From NCBI RefSeq assembly GCF_038002965.1, contig NZ_JBBOOE010000001.1, positions 1,159,001 to 1,223,000 on the forward strand: 64,000 bases of DNA, written 5' to 3'. Below are positions 9,074-18,716 of the stretch, in pieces (position 1 is the stretch's first letter; each line of letters begins with the position of its first letter). The DNA is from Robertmurraya sp. FSL R5-0851 (GTDB lineage: Bacteria > Bacillota > Bacilli > Bacillales > Cytobacillaceae). The notes beneath the pieces were generated by a model. The model worked only from the letters and a program-made list of their open reading frames with translations, ran no database searches and was not told the origin of the DNA. The position numbers and the translations under genes are program-made.

Positions 9074-10117
9074 ATGGTTAGACAAATTAATGAAACATTT
9101 TTAAAGGCAGCAAGAGGAGAACAAACGGATTATACCCCTGTTTGGTATATGAGACAGGCAGGCAGGTCTCAACCTGAATATCGTGAAATTAAAGAAAAAT
9201 ATTCTTTATTTGAAATCACTCATCAGCCTGAGCTGTGTGCGTATGTAACAAGACTTCCGGTGGAGCAATACGATGTTGATGCAGCCATTTTATATAAAGA
9301 TATTATGTCACCGCTACCTGCAATCGGGGTAGATGTAGAAATAAAATCAGGAATTGGGCCGGTTATTTCAAATCCTATTAGATCTTTGGCTGATGTAGAG
9401 AAATTAGGCGAGATTCACCCTGAAGAGGATGTTCCATATGTGCTGGATACGATTAAGCTTCTAACGGAGGAACAGCTTAACGTGCCCCTTATTGGATTTG
9501 CAGGAGCACCTTTTACACTAGCTAGCTATATGATCGAAGGTGGACCATCGAAAAACTATAACAAAACTAAAGCATTTATGTACTCAGAACCAAAGGCATG
9601 GTTTGCACTAATGGATAAATTGGCAGAGATGACTATTACATATGTGAAATCACAAATAAAAGCAGGCGCACGGGCCATTCAGATCTTTGATTCTTGGGTT
9701 GGTGCCCTAAATGTTCAGGACTATCGCTATTTTATAAAGCCAGTGATGAATCGGATTTTTAGTGCACTTAGAGAAGAAAACGTTCCATTAATTATGTTTG
9801 GTGTAGGTGCAAGTCATTTGGCTCTAGAATGGAATGATCTTCCACTAGATGTAGTAGGGTTAGATTGGCGTCTACAAATTGAAGAAGCTCGCCAAATAGG
9901 AGTGCATAAAACGGTTCAAGGAAACTTAGATCCGGCTATTTTATTGGCTCCATGGGAAGTAATAGAGGAGCGTGCCAAAGCGATCCTTGATCAAGGACTG
10001 GCACATCCAGGGCATATTTTTAACTTAGGACATGGTGTGTTTCCTTCCGTTAATCCTGAAACTTTAAAGCGATTAACAACTTTTGTTCATGAATATACAG
10101 CAATAAACAAACGTTAA
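9074..10117 (+). CDS. hemE: Uroporphyrinogen decarboxylase
   Basis: This 347-residue cytoplasmic enzyme removes four carboxyl groups from uroporphyrinogen III to give coproporphyrinogen III. The N-terminal signature [16 protein letters not shown] and the central [17 protein letters not shown] and QIFDSW motifs are diagnostic. The ATG at 9074 follows GAAAGGGG; the upstream TTG would add six non-conserved residues. It is first in hemEHY, the operon for the coproporphyrin-dependent haem route of Gram-positive bacteria. Confidence 0.97.
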   Translation: MVRQINETFLKAARGEQTDYTPVWYMRQAGRSQPEYREIKEKYSLFEITHQPELCAYVTRLPVEQYDVDAAILYKDIMSPLPAIGVDVEIKSGIGPVISNPIRSLADVEKLGEIHPEEDVPYVLDTIKLLTEEQLNVPLIGFAGAPFTLASYMIEGGPSKNYNKTKAFMYSEPKAWFALMDKLAEMTITYVKSQIKAGARAIQIFDSWVGALNVQDYRYFIKPVMNRIFSALREENVPLIMFGVGASHLALEWNDLPLDVVGLDWRLQIEEARQIGVHKTVQGNLDPAILLAPWEVIEERAKAILDQGLAHPGHIFNLGHGVFPSVNPETLKRLTTFVHEYTAINKR

Positions 10118-10249
10118 TAATTATTAATTAATAATTATTATTATATTTTAAGTATTATTACTAGCACTCTCACGGTTTTTTTGGCAAAATAAATGAATGA
10201 GTGAGAAAATTGCTGAATAATCGTGAATAAACAGGATGTGAGGGATAGT

Positions 10250-11185
10250 ATGACAAAGAAAGTAATGGGGCTTTTAGTAATGGCCTATGGAACTCCTTAC
10301 AAGGAGGAGGATATTGAACGTTATTATACGCATATTCGCCATGGCCGTAAACCGTCTCCTGAAATGCTAGAGGATTTAAAAAATCGCTATGAAGCAATTG
10401 GTGGCATCTCTCCACTAGCTAAAATCACGCAGGAACAAGGAGAGGAATTACAAGAGCATTTAAATAGAGTTCAGGATCAAGTGGAATTTAAGCTTTACTT
10501 AGGTTTAAAGCATATCGAACCGTTCATTGAAGATGCTGTGAAACAAATGCACGACGATGGCATTCAAGAAGCAGTGAGTATCGTGCTTGCGCCGCATTTT
10601 TCTACCTTTAGCGTAAAGTCATACAACGGACGAGCTCATGAGGAAGCGGAAAAGCTTGGAAATCTTAAAATTACATCAGTTGAAAGCTGGTTTGATGAGC
10701 CGAAGTTTATTCAGTATTGGTCTGAGAAAGTAAAGGCAACTTTTGATTCTATGCCAGTAGAAGAAAAGGATCATTCAGTTTTAATTGTTTCTGCGCATAG
10801 TCTACCTGAGAAAATCCTTCAATCGGGGGATCCATATCCGGAGCAGCTTCAAAAAACAGCTGATTACATTGCTGAGAGTGCCGGTGTAAAAAACTATGCA
10901 GTTGGCTGGCAAAGTGCAGGAAATACACCAGAGCCATGGCTTGGACCTGATGTTCAGGATCTCACAAGAGAGTTGTATGAAAAGAATGGTTATAAAGCAT
11001 TCATATACACACCAGTTGGCTTTGTCGCTGACCATTTAGAGGTTCTCTATGATAATGATTATGAGTGTAAGATTATTACGGAGGAATTAGGTGTGTCGTA
11101 TTACCGACCAGAAATGCCGAATTCACAACCATTATTTATTGATGCGATGGCAACAGTTATACTGGACAAGTTAAATATGAGATAA
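10250..11185 (+). CDS. hemH: Coproporphyrin III ferrochelatase
   Basis: The 311-residue monomeric soluble ferrochelatase (HemH/CpfC) inserts Fe2+ into coproporphyrin III. It begins [23 protein letters not shown]..., almost identical in pattern to the B. subtilis enzyme. The metal-site residues are visible as APHFSTFSV (His) and near [17 protein letters not shown] (Glu). The ATG at 10250 follows TGAGGG. An AT-rich palindromic stretch of about 60 bp separates it from hemE, so partial independent control is possible. Confidence 0.97.
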   Translation: MTKKVMGLLVMAYGTPYKEEDIERYYTHIRHGRKPSPEMLEDLKNRYEAIGGISPLAKITQEQGEELQEHLNRVQDQVEFKLYLGLKHIEPFIEDAVKQMHDDGIQEAVSIVLAPHFSTFSVKSYNGRAHEEAEKLGNLKITSVESWFDEPKFIQYWSEKVKATFDSMPVEEKDHSVLIVSAHSLPEKILQSGDPYPEQLQKTADYIAESAGVKNYAVGWQSAGNTPEPWLGPDVQDLTRELYEKNGYKAFIYTPVGFVADHLEVLYDNDYECKIITEELGVSYYRPEMPNSQPLFIDAMATVILDKLNMR

Positions 11186-11219
11186 AGTAAACAACTTTTA
11201 GAAAAGAAGGCGATTAACC

Positions 11220-12629
11220 GTGTTGCAAGAAAAAAAGAAGGTTGTCATCATTGGGGGAGGCATAACAGGTATAACAGCTGCTTACTACTTACAAAAGGAA
11301 GCTCGTGAAAAGGGCTTACCGATTGACGTATGCCTTGTTGAAGCATCGCATCGTCTAGGTGGAAAAATACAGACTATGGTTCGTGACGGTTTTGTCATTG
11401 AAAGAGGTCCAGATTCCTACCTAGAAAGAAAGCAAAGTGCGACACGTCTTGTAAAGGAAGCAGGAATGGAGTCAAAGCTTGTGAACAATACAGCTGGGAA
11501 ATCGTATGTATTGGTTCAAGAAAGGCTGCATCCAATGCCAGGTGGTTCTGTTATGGGTATCCCAACACAACTGGCCCCATTTGTTACGACTGGACTATTT
11601 TCTATTCAAGGAAAGTTAAGAGCCGCTGCTGATTTTGTTTTACCAAAGTCAAATCCAGTTGAGGATCAATCTTTAGGTACCTTCTTTAGAAGAAGACTAG
11701 GAGATGAAGTGGTTGAAAACTTAATTGAGCCACTTCTTTCGGGTATCTACGCAGGGGATATTGACCAAATGAGCCTAATGGCAACCTTTCCCCAGTTTTA
11801 TCAGGTAGAACAAAAATATGGCAGTCTAGTTCTTGGAATGAAAAAATCAACACCCCAAGCTCCAAAAAAATCGCCTGAAACAAAGAGTAAAGGTATTTTC
11901 TTAACACTTACTTCCGGGTTGCAGTCTTTAGTGGACGGAATTGAAGCAAAACTTGAGACTGGATCGGTGTTGAAGGGAATCCGTGTGGATCGAATAAAAA
12001 AGATGGACAAAGGATACAAGCTTGAGTTAAACAATGGAGAAAAACTTACAGCAGATGCTATTGTCTCTGCTGTCCCACATCATGTGACACATGCGATGTT
12101 TCAGCAGTACGATTTCTTCGATCCTTTTGAACATATGCCATCTACTTCAGTGGCGACGGTTGCATTGGCTTTTCCAAAAGAAGCGGTAGAAAAGGATATC
12201 AATGGGACCGGGTTTGTCGTGTCTCGAAATAGCGATTATTCGATAACTGCCTGTACGTGGACACATAAAAAATGGCCGCATTCATGCCCTGAAGGTAGTG
12301 TTCTGCTTCGTTGTTATGTGGGCCGTCCTGGTGATGAGGCGATTGTAGATTTATCTGATGATGAACTAAGTAGAATTGTTCTGGAAGATTTGAATAAGAC
12401 TATGAATATTACGATGGATCCTAATTTTGTTGTTGTTTCAAGGTGGAAGGACTCCATGCCACAATACACTGTTGGACATAAACAAAGAATTCAAACGGTC
12501 AATGAGCACGTTGCTCAAGAATTGCCGGGTGTATTTTTAGCAGGAGCTTCTTTTGAAGGCTTAGGAATCCCTGATTGTATTGATCAAGGTGAGGCAGCAG
12601 TAAAAAAGGTATTACAATTTCTTCAATAA
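11220..12629 (+). CDS. hemY: Coproporphyrinogen III oxidase (HemY/CgoX)
   Basis: This 469-residue FAD-dependent oxidase converts coproporphyrinogen III to coproporphyrin III. The N-terminal dinucleotide-binding motif VVIIGGGITGITAAYYL is followed by ASHRLGGKIQT, and the C-terminal FAD motif GVFLAGASFEGLGIPDCIDQG closes the domain. GTG start at 11220, with AGAAGG upstream. It lies 34 bp after hemH as third gene of the operon and ends before a clear terminator. Confidence 0.95.
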   Translation: MLQEKKKVVIIGGGITGITAAYYLQKEAREKGLPIDVCLVEASHRLGGKIQTMVRDGFVIERGPDSYLERKQSATRLVKEAGMESKLVNNTAGKSYVLVQERLHPMPGGSVMGIPTQLAPFVTTGLFSIQGKLRAAADFVLPKSNPVEDQSLGTFFRRRLGDEVVENLIEPLLSGIYAGDIDQMSLMATFPQFYQVEQKYGSLVLGMKKSTPQAPKKSPETKSKGIFLTLTSGLQSLVDGIEAKLETGSVLKGIRVDRIKKMDKGYKLELNNGEKLTADAIVSAVPHHVTHAMFQQYDFFDPFEHMPSTSVATVALAFPKEAVEKDINGTGFVVSRNSDYSITACTWTHKKWPHSCPEGSVLLRCYVGRPGDEAIVDLSDDELSRIVLEDLNKTMNITMDPNFVVVSRWKDSMPQYTVGHKQRIQTVNEHVAQELPGVFLAGASFEGLGIPDCIDQGEAAVKKVLQFLQ

Positions 12630-12637
12630 ATTTTTTA

Positions 12638-12666
12638 AGGGACTCTTTACTAAGAGTCTCTTTTTC
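12638..12666 (+). terminator. Terminator of hemEHY
   Basis: GACTCTT and AAGAGTC arms (12641-12647, 12652-12658) precede TCTCTTTTTC. Confidence 0.85.
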
Positions 12667-12670
12667 ACTA

Positions 12671-12699
12671 TTGACACAAACAATATAAGGTGATAGATT
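12671..12699 (+). promoter_or_regulatory. Predicted promoter of yhgD
   Basis: TTGACA (12671-12676), 17-bp spacer and TAGATT (12694-12699). The operator at 12715 lies just downstream of the expected start site, a typical repressor position. Confidence 0.5.
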
Positions 12700-12714
12700 A
12701 CTGATTATACAAAA

Positions 12715-12737
12715 TGACCGTTTTGTTCATTTGGTCA
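12715..12737. promoter_or_regulatory. Operator of YhgD, site 1
   Basis: A 23-bp site with TGACC and GGTCA ends. Its reverse complement shares the first 14 bases (TGACCAAATGAACA) and the terminal GTCA with the site before yhgE at 13350. Two matching sites flanking a TetR gene and its partner indicate autoregulation. Confidence 0.75.
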
Positions 12738-12754
12738 ATTATTGAGGTGAAGAT

Positions 12755-13327
12755 ATGGGGATTGATCGAAAAAAGCTCATTGTTGAGGCTGCGACAAAGT
12801 CTTTTTCACAGTTTGGTTATAAAGCTACCACCATAGACCAAGTTGCCAAAATTGCAAATGTTGGTAAAGGAACCATCTATACCTTTTTTAAAAATAAGGA
12901 AGAATTGTTTGATGAGATTATTTCTAGCTTAATAAAGGAGCTAAAAATAACAGCAGATGAGGCATTTTTAGGCGATTTGCCTTTCCATGAAAAGCTGCAT
13001 CAGGCACTGTATCAAATCCTCGAATTTCGGATGAGCCACCAGCTTTCCATTAAGCTTTTTCAGGAAGCAAGAGAAATTGGTACACCTGCTGTAGTAGATG
13101 TGATTAATCGAATGGAAAATAATATATTGCGAAATATTGAAGAACGAGTAGCCAAAGCCATTGAAACTGGAAGCATACAATCCTGTGACCCAAAGTTAAC
13201 GGCGTTTGTTATGCTGAAACTGTATATTGCTTTAATATTCGATTGGGAAAAAAATAATCCACCACTTGAAAAAGACGAGATAGCCAAGCTATTCGAACAA
13301 TATATATTTAAGGGTTTAGCCAAATAA
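12755..13327 (+). CDS. yhgD: TetR-family repressor YhgD
   Basis: A 190-residue TetR/AcrR repressor with an N-terminal helix-turn-helix (residues about 8-55: ATKSFSQFGYKATTIDQVAKIANVGKGTIYTFFKNKEELFDEI) and a helical ligand domain. In B. subtilis yhgD also precedes yhgE between hemY and the yhf genes. Matching 23-bp operators lie before this gene and before yhgE, so it probably represses both. The inducer is unknown. RBS TGAGGTGA precedes the ATG. Confidence 0.88.
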   Translation: MGIDRKKLIVEAATKSFSQFGYKATTIDQVAKIANVGKGTIYTFFKNKEELFDEIISSLIKELKITADEAFLGDLPFHEKLHQALYQILEFRMSHQLSIKLFQEAREIGTPAVVDVINRMENNILRNIEERVAKAIETGSIQSCDPKLTAFVMLKLYIALIFDWEKNNPPLEKDEIAKLFEQYIFKGLAK

Positions 13328-13349
13328 GCCCTTCTTTTTTGTTATAAAA

Positions 13350-13372
13350 TGACCAAATGAACATTTCAGTCA
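13350..13372. promoter_or_regulatory. Operator of YhgD, site 2, before yhgE
   Basis: A 23-bp near-palindrome starting TGACCAAATGAACA and ending AGTCA, sharing 14 consecutive bases with the inverted site 1. TATAAA at 13343-13348 directly abuts it and may be the -10 of a yhgE promoter. Confidence 0.75.
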
Positions 13373-13399
13373 ATTTGAATATAAAGGGGAGAATAACAA

Positions 13400-15556
13400 T
13401 TGAAAAATAATCTTCTAAAAGAAGAAATCGCAGCGGTGTTTCGAAATCGGAAACTATTGATTCCACTGATCGCCGTACTTTTTATACCTATCTTATATAG
13501 TGGGATGTTTTTATGGGCATTTTGGGATCCGTATGATCACCTAAAGGATCTTCCAGTAGCGATTGTAAATGAAGATGATGGTGCAACTTATGAAGGAAAA
13601 GAACTTCATCTAGGTGATGACTTAGTCGCCAAGTTAAAAGAAAGTCAAGATTTTCATTTTGAATTTGTGGATCGTACTGTGGCAAACGATGACCTAGAAA
13701 ACCAAAAATATTATATGATCGTCGAGATACCAGATAATTTTTCTGAAAATGCGACGACACTTTTAGATGAAAATCCAGAAAAGCTAGCACTTAACTTTAT
13801 ACCAAATGAAGGCTATAACTTTTTAGCTGCACAAATTGGTGGCACAGCTATTGAAAAGATTAAAGCTTCTCTTTCTGCAAAAGTAACAGAAACGTATGCA
13901 GAAAGTATGTTTGACAAAGTAGAAGAACTTGCGGATGGAATGACAAAAGCAAGTGATGGTGCGAATGATTTAAGCACTGGAACAGCTGATCTTTTGGCAG
14001 GAACTTCAAACTTTCATGAAAAGCTGACCCAATTTTCAAATGGGACAGAAAAGTTTTCAGAAGGAATGGCAAGTGCTACAAACGGGACAATTGCCCTCAA
14101 TAGAGGTGCGTCCGATTTATCAGCAGGTTTAGGACAATTAAGAAGTGGTCAAAACGAGCTTGTTACAGCCTCAAAGACAATTCAATCAGGATTAGGCAGT
14201 TTGCATCAAGGAATGACGGATGTAAACACAGGGATAGAAACGGTGAATGGTAAAGTTCCGGCGTTAATCAGTGGAACAAGTGAGTTAATGGAAGGGGTGG
14301 CAACACTTGAAACCTCACTTGCTGAATGGCAAAAGGGTGCTGAGGCGGTTAATGGTGGCGTAAAGGCGCTCACTCAATCCTTACAAGCGGTGATTGCACA
14401 AATGCCTGAAGGACCGGAGAGAGCAGTACTTGAACAAACACTTGCCTCTTTAGATTCCAACACTCAAATTCTAGCAGAAAAATCGGCTCTTTTGTCCGCA
14501 GGTGCAAGCAATCTTGAAAACGGCATGGAATCTTTACTAGCCGGACAAAAAGAGCTTCAAGGTGGATTAAATCAGTTAGAAGAAGGTACGAATGCTTTAG
14601 TAGCAGGATCTTCAGAACTTTCTGCGGGCCAAACAACGTTTGAGTCTGGCATGGAATTGTTTCAACAAAAGCTTACTCTAGCATCAAATGGTGCCAAAAA
14701 AATTAGCGAGGGTACAAATGTGTTAGTGTCCGGGGTTACAGAGCTATCGGACGCATCTAAAACCATTGCGTCAAGTGCCAGTCTGTTAGAAGAAGGTAGC
14801 AATAAAATTGTCGATGGAAATAATAAGCTATTAGACGGGAGCAATGAACTATCAACAAAGTTAGCTGAGGGGGCAGACAAGGCGTCTAGCGTTGAGGCGA
14901 CGGATAAAACATTTGATATGATGGCACAGCCAGTCGAAGTGAAGGAAAAAAAAGTGAATGAGGTATCAAACTACGGTACAGGGTTTGCTCCATACTTCCT
15001 GTCCTTAGGATTGTTCGTAGGTGCTTTACTATTATCCATTGTGTTTCCTTTAAAAGAGCCAGCATCTATTCCTAAGAGTGGAATGAACTGGTTCATCAGC
15101 AAATTTTCTATTATTGGTGTAGTTGGGGTATTACAGGGGATTGTAGCAGCGACCGTGTTACTACTAGGTCTGGGTTTACAGGTGGAAAGTACATTTTACT
15201 TCTATCTCTTTACGATCATTACTAGTATCACGTTTGTGGCATTAATTCAATTATTGGTCACAACGCTTGGAGATCCAGGTCGTTTTGTCGCCATTATCGT
15301 TCTTATTTTGCAATTAACAACAAGTGCAGGAACTTTTCCATTAGAGCTTATACCAAGCGCATTACAGCCGTTTAATTCATTATTGCCAATGACCTATTCG
15401 GTTCAAGGATTTAAAGCGGTTATTTCAAGTGGAGATTATTCATTCATGTGGCATAACGCATATATCCTATTATCGTTCGCTGTTGTTTGTGCGGTGGGGA
15501 CCATTCTTTATTTTTCAAAAATGCATAAGAATCAATTTCGTGTCATGGCAGAATAA
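13400..15556 (+). CDS. yhgE: YhgE/Pip-family membrane protein
   Basis: This 718-residue protein belongs to the YhgE/Pip (phage infection protein) family related to ABC-2 exporters. One membrane segment lies at about residues 18-40, then a long extracellular region rich in repeated xxSGxxxLxxGxxxL units (about 170-500, probably helical rod), then about five membrane segments at the C-terminus. Family members include the lactococcal phage receptor and parts of type VII secretion loci; here the partner is the TetR gene yhgD. TTG start with AAGGGGAGA upstream. An internal heptad-like repeat explains the strong S/G/L bias. Confidence 0.9.
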   Translation: MKNNLLKEEIAAVFRNRKLLIPLIAVLFIPILYSGMFLWAFWDPYDHLKDLPVAIVNEDDGATYEGKELHLGDDLVAKLKESQDFHFEFVDRTVANDDLENQKYYMIVEIPDNFSENATTLLDENPEKLALNFIPNEGYNFLAAQIGGTAIEKIKASLSAKVTETYAESMFDKVEELADGMTKASDGANDLSTGTADLLAGTSNFHEKLTQFSNGTEKFSEGMASATNGTIALNRGASDLSAGLGQLRSGQNELVTASKTIQSGLGSLHQGMTDVNTGIETVNGKVPALISGTSELMEGVATLETSLAEWQKGAEAVNGGVKALTQSLQAVIAQMPEGPERAVLEQTLASLDSNTQILAEKSALLSAGASNLENGMESLLAGQKELQGGLNQLEEGTNALVAGSSELSAGQTTFESGMELFQQKLTLASNGAKKISEGTNVLVSGVTELSDASKTIASSASLLEEGSNKIVDGNNKLLDGSNELSTKLAEGADKASSVEATDKTFDMMAQPVEVKEKKVNEVSNYGTGFAPYFLSLGLFVGALLLSIVFPLKEPASIPKSGMNWFISKFSIIGVVGVLQGIVAATVLLLGLGLQVESTFYFYLFTIITSITFVALIQLLVTTLGDPGRFVAIIVLILQLTTSAGTFPLELIPSALQPFNSLLPMTYSVQGFKAVISSGDYSFMWHNAYILLSFAVVCAVGTILYFSKMHKNQFRVMAE

Positions 15557-15562
15557 AAAATA

Positions 15563-15590
15563 GCCCCAGTCAGCTGACTGGGGCCTTTAT
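15563..15590. terminator. Terminator after yhgE
   Basis: An uninterrupted 22-bp palindrome (11-bp arms, 15563-15573 and 15574-15584) with A and T runs on each side. It can stop yhgE and the convergent yhfH. Confidence 0.9.
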
Positions 15591-15604
15591 TGTAAACTAT
15601 GAAT

Positions 15605-15739
15605 CTATATGTTTGTTACATCCATGCAATGCTCGCACTTATTGCCATAGCATTCATGTTGTTCATCAATTTTATTCCCACATTGTACACATTCCTTCGG
15701 TGGTAAGTTTCTGAAAAATTCAACAATGCTCTCAAACAT
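15605..15739 (-). CDS. yhfH: YhfH-family small Cys-rich protein
   Basis: A 44-residue ORF, too short for most gene callers, reads MFESIVEFFRNLPPKEC and then holds CxxC (17/20), a further Cys30 and CxxC (35/38), a probable zinc site. This is the YhfH family; B. subtilis yhfH also lies next to yhfI. A GGGGGAA ribosome binding site lies 5 nt before the ATG. Function unknown. Confidence 0.88.
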   Translation of the reverse strand: MFESIVEFFRNLPPKECVQCGNKIDEQHECYGNKCEHCMDVTNI

Positions 15740-15854
15740 ATAAGTTCCCCCTATTATGGTGTTCGAAACAGATTAATTATTAATTAAATTGTATTATAAC
15801 AGTTTAGATGTGTCAATCGTTGTTTTACCTATTTTTCATAAATAAATAAAAAAG

Positions 15855-15883
15855 CTATAATAAACGATAGATATAATAAAAGC
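15855..15883 (+). promoter_or_regulatory. AT-rich promoter region of yhfI-lplJ-galE
   Basis: Two TATAAT hexamers occur (about 15856 and 15873) 25-45 bp before the yhfI start, in a very AT-rich stretch. No clean -35 can be chosen. Confidence 0.3.
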
Positions 15884-15898
15884 GGAGGGATTCGTTCA

Positions 15899-16633
15899 AT
15901 GAAGCTCACAACAATAGGTTTTTGGGGTGGTTATCCTAAAGCAAATGAAGCAAGCACAGGATATGTGTTAGAACATAACGGTTTTAAATTATTGATTGAT
16001 TGTGGAAGTGCGGTTTTGTCCAAGTTACAAAATTATTATCAGCCTGAAGAATTGGATGCAGTGGTTTTATCTCATTATCATGCCGACCATATTGCTGATA
16101 TTGGTGCCTTGCAGCATGCTCGATTGATTCAAGGGTTTTTAGGGAGTCAGATGAATACATTACCGATTTATGCACATGATGGTGATGCCCATGAATTTTC
16201 TAAGTTAACGTACAAAACGATCACAAAAGGGATTGCTTATGATCCGAATGCTGAATTGAAAGTAGGTCCATTCACTATTCAATTTTTATTAACCAAGCAT
16301 CCGGTTCCTTGTTATGCGATGAGATTTGAGGTTGATGGAAAAGCTTTAGTTTACACAGCAGATACTTCGTTCATTGAGGATTTTGTTTCTTTTAGTGAAG
16401 GAGCCGACGTTCTTTTGTGCGAATGTAACTTCTATGCTAATCAGGACGGCAGTGGAGCCGGACATATGAACAGCTTTGATGCTGGAAAGCTTGCGGCTAG
16501 AGCAAATGTTAAGCAGCTTGTGTTGACGCATCTTCCTCACTATGGAGAACTACAGCAGTTAGTGGACGAAGCAAAGCAACATTATAATGGTCCAACAGGC
16601 TTGGCCTACACTGGACAAGTGATTGAAATTTAA
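15899..16633 (+). CDS. yhfI: Metallo-beta-lactamase-fold hydrolase YhfI
   Basis: A 244-residue MBL-fold protein with the metal motif SHYHADHIAD (HxHxDH, about residues 58-64), a further Asp in YTADT and a C-terminal LTHLPHY histidine. It resembles RNase Z/arylsulfatase-like hydrolases; B. subtilis YhfI sits in the same place before lplJ. RBS GGAGGGA. It is 12 bp before lplJ, so they are co-transcribed. The substrate is unknown. Confidence 0.85.
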   Translation: MKLTTIGFWGGYPKANEASTGYVLEHNGFKLLIDCGSAVLSKLQNYYQPEELDAVVLSHYHADHIADIGALQHARLIQGFLGSQMNTLPIYAHDGDAHEFSKLTYKTITKGIAYDPNAELKVGPFTIQFLLTKHPVPCYAMRFEVDGKALVYTADTSFIEDFVSFSEGADVLLCECNFYANQDGSGAGHMNSFDAGKLAARANVKQLVLTHLPHYGELQQLVDEAKQHYNGPTGLAYTGQVIEI

Positions 16634-16645
16634 GGAGAGAGAAGC

Positions 16646-17635
16646 ATGATATTTATTGATAATAAAGGGATTACCGATCCAAGAATAAATTTAGCAATTG
16701 AAGAATATTGCCTGAAAAATTTAAACATAGATGAAACATATCTACTTTTCTACATAAATGAACCTTCTATTATCATTGGTAAAAATCAAAATACGATTGA
16801 AGAAATAAATACGGACTATGTAGAGGAAAACGAGATTCATGTAGTTCGTAGGCTTTCAGGTGGTGGAGCGGTTTACCATGACTTAGGAAATTTAAATTTT
16901 AGCTTTATTACTAAGGACGATGGAGAAAGCTTTCATAATTTTAAAAAGTTTACGGACCCGGTCGTTGAAGCTTTGCGTGAGCTAGGGGTACAGGCAGAAT
17001 TAAGTGGCAGAAACGATATTTTGGTTGAGGGTAGGAAAATTTCTGGGAATGCACAGTTTTCCACTAAGGGACGAATGTTTAGTCATGGAACGCTTATGTT
17101 TGATTCAGAAATTGACCATGTTGTTTCAGCATTAAAGGTTCGTAAGGATAAAATTGAGTCCAAAGGAATCAAATCGATTCGAAGCAGAGTCGCCAATATT
17201 TCGGAGTTCTTAACAGAAAAGGTTACTATTGAAGAGTTTCGTTCCCTGCTACTTGAGAAAATCTTTGGTGGTACAGAGAATGTTAATGAGTACGTGTTAA
17301 CAGAGGAAGATTGGAAGAATATTCACGAGCTTTCCAAAGAACGCTATCAAAAATGGGATTGGAATTACGGGAAGTCCCCTAAGTTTAACCTCCAGCATTC
17401 GCACCGTTTCCCGGTGGGTCATATTGATGTGCGATTGGAAGTGAATAAAGGGGTTGTTGAAAGCTGCAAAATTTATGGTGATTTCTTTGGAGTTGGAGAT
17501 GTCGCCGATATAGAAGAAAAACTAACGGGAATTCGTTACGATAAAGCTGTGATACAATTAGCGTTGGACGATGTAAATATTAAACATTATTTTGGTAACG
17601 TGACAAAAGAAGATTTTTTACAACTAATATATTAA
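16646..17635 (+). CDS. lplJ: Lipoate-protein ligase LplJ
   Basis: This 329-residue enzyme activates free lipoate with ATP and attaches it to lipoyl domains of 2-oxoacid dehydrogenases and GcvH. The lipoate-binding motif RRLSGGGAVYHDLGNLNFSFI (written here as RRLSGGGAVYHD) and NDILVEGRKISGNAQ are present, with the C-terminal accessory domain after about residue 240. It follows yhfI by 12 bp and precedes galE by 18 bp. Confidence 0.95.
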   Translation: MIFIDNKGITDPRINLAIEEYCLKNLNIDETYLLFYINEPSIIIGKNQNTIEEINTDYVEENEIHVVRRLSGGGAVYHDLGNLNFSFITKDDGESFHNFKKFTDPVVEALRELGVQAELSGRNDILVEGRKISGNAQFSTKGRMFSHGTLMFDSEIDHVVSALKVRKDKIESKGIKSIRSRVANISEFLTEKVTIEEFRSLLLEKIFGGTENVNEYVLTEEDWKNIHELSKERYQKWDWNYGKSPKFNLQHSHRFPVGHIDVRLEVNKGVVESCKIYGDFFGVGDVADIEEKLTGIRYDKAVIQLALDDVNIKHYFGNVTKEDFLQLIY

Positions 17636-17653
17636 CTTGTTGGGGGATTAAGG

Positions 17654-18640
17654 ATGGCAATTTTAGTAACAGGTGGAGCCGGCTATATTGGTAGCCACAC
17701 AGTGGTAGAGCTTTTGAATCATGGAGAAGAAGTCGTGGTTGTAGACAATTTACAAACCGGTCATCTCCCAGCGGCAAAGGGAGCATCTTTCTATCAAGTA
17801 GACCTACGCAATTCGGAAGCATTAAGGGAAGTGTTTTCAAAGCATTCGATTGAAGCGGTGATTCATTTTGCGGCGAGTTCTCTTGTAGGAGAAAGTGTAG
17901 AGAAGCCGCTCATGTATTACGAAAATAATCTTATTTCTTCACACTCATTGGTCTCTGTTATGGTGGAGCATAATGTGAAGAAAATTGTGTTTTCATCAAC
18001 AGCAGCAACCTACGGAGAGCCCAAAGAGGTTCCGATTTCAGAGGAGTCAGAAACATCTCCAACGAATCCATATGGAGAAACAAAGCTTGCTATGGAAAAA
18101 ATGTTCCGTTGGTGTGACGGTGCTTACGGCTTAAAGTCGATTTCCCTGCGCTATTTTAATGCTGCTGGCGCCCACCCGGACGGAATAATTGGTGAGGACC
18201 ACACACCTGAAACTCATTTAATTCCAATTATTTTGCAGGTAGCCTTGGGACAGAGAGAGCATATTGGTATCTATGGGGATGATTATCCGACTGAGGACGG
18301 AACATGTATCCGCGATTATATTCATGTTATGGACCTTGCTAACGCTCACTGGTTAGCTTTAGAATATTTGCGTAAAAATGAAGTAAGTGATGTGTTCAAC
18401 CTTGGAAATGGCCGAGGTTTTTCGGTAAAAGAGGTAATTGAAACAGCAAGAACAGTTACAAAGCATGACATTCCAGCTGTAGTTAGTCCACGTCGAGCGG
18501 GCGATCCAGCTGTATTAATTGCATCATCTGAAAAAGCTCAGCAAACATTAGGCTGGAAGCCAAAGTATAATCAGTTAGAAACCATTATTGAAACCGCATG
18601 GAATTGGCATCAGAACAATCCTGGTGGCTATGAAAAATAG
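17654..18640 (+). CDS. galE: UDP-glucose 4-epimerase
   Basis: A 328-residue extended short-chain dehydrogenase that interconverts UDP-glucose and UDP-galactose. NAD-binding TGGAGYIGSHT lies at residues 6-16, the Ser-Ser-Thr stretch FSSTAATYG and catalytic YxxxK (YGETK) near 125-150. Start context GGGGGATTAAGGATG. It is not next to galE in B. subtilis (where yhfK, another SDR, is in this position), so it is a local difference; it may supply UDP-galactose for surface polymers. Confidence 0.92.
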   Translation: MAILVTGGAGYIGSHTVVELLNHGEEVVVVDNLQTGHLPAAKGASFYQVDLRNSEALREVFSKHSIEAVIHFAASSLVGESVEKPLMYYENNLISSHSLVSVMVEHNVKKIVFSSTAATYGEPKEVPISEESETSPTNPYGETKLAMEKMFRWCDGAYGLKSISLRYFNAAGAHPDGIIGEDHTPETHLIPIILQVALGQREHIGIYGDDYPTEDGTCIRDYIHVMDLANAHWLALEYLRKNEVSDVFNLGNGRGFSVKEVIETARTVTKHDIPAVVSPRRAGDPAVLIASSEKAQQTLGWKPKYNQLETIIETAWNWHQNNPGGYEK

Positions 18641-18649
18641 GATGTAGGT

Positions 18650-18676
18650 GGGGCTCCATGGGATGGAGCCCCTTTT
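18650..18676. terminator. Terminator after galE
   Basis: GGGGCTCCA (18650-18658) pairs with TGGAGCCCC (18664-18672), followed by TTTT. Confidence 0.88.
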
Positions 18677-18716
18677 GGTGTTATTGTAGGATGCGGTTTT
18701 GCTGATTGCTCTGCAT

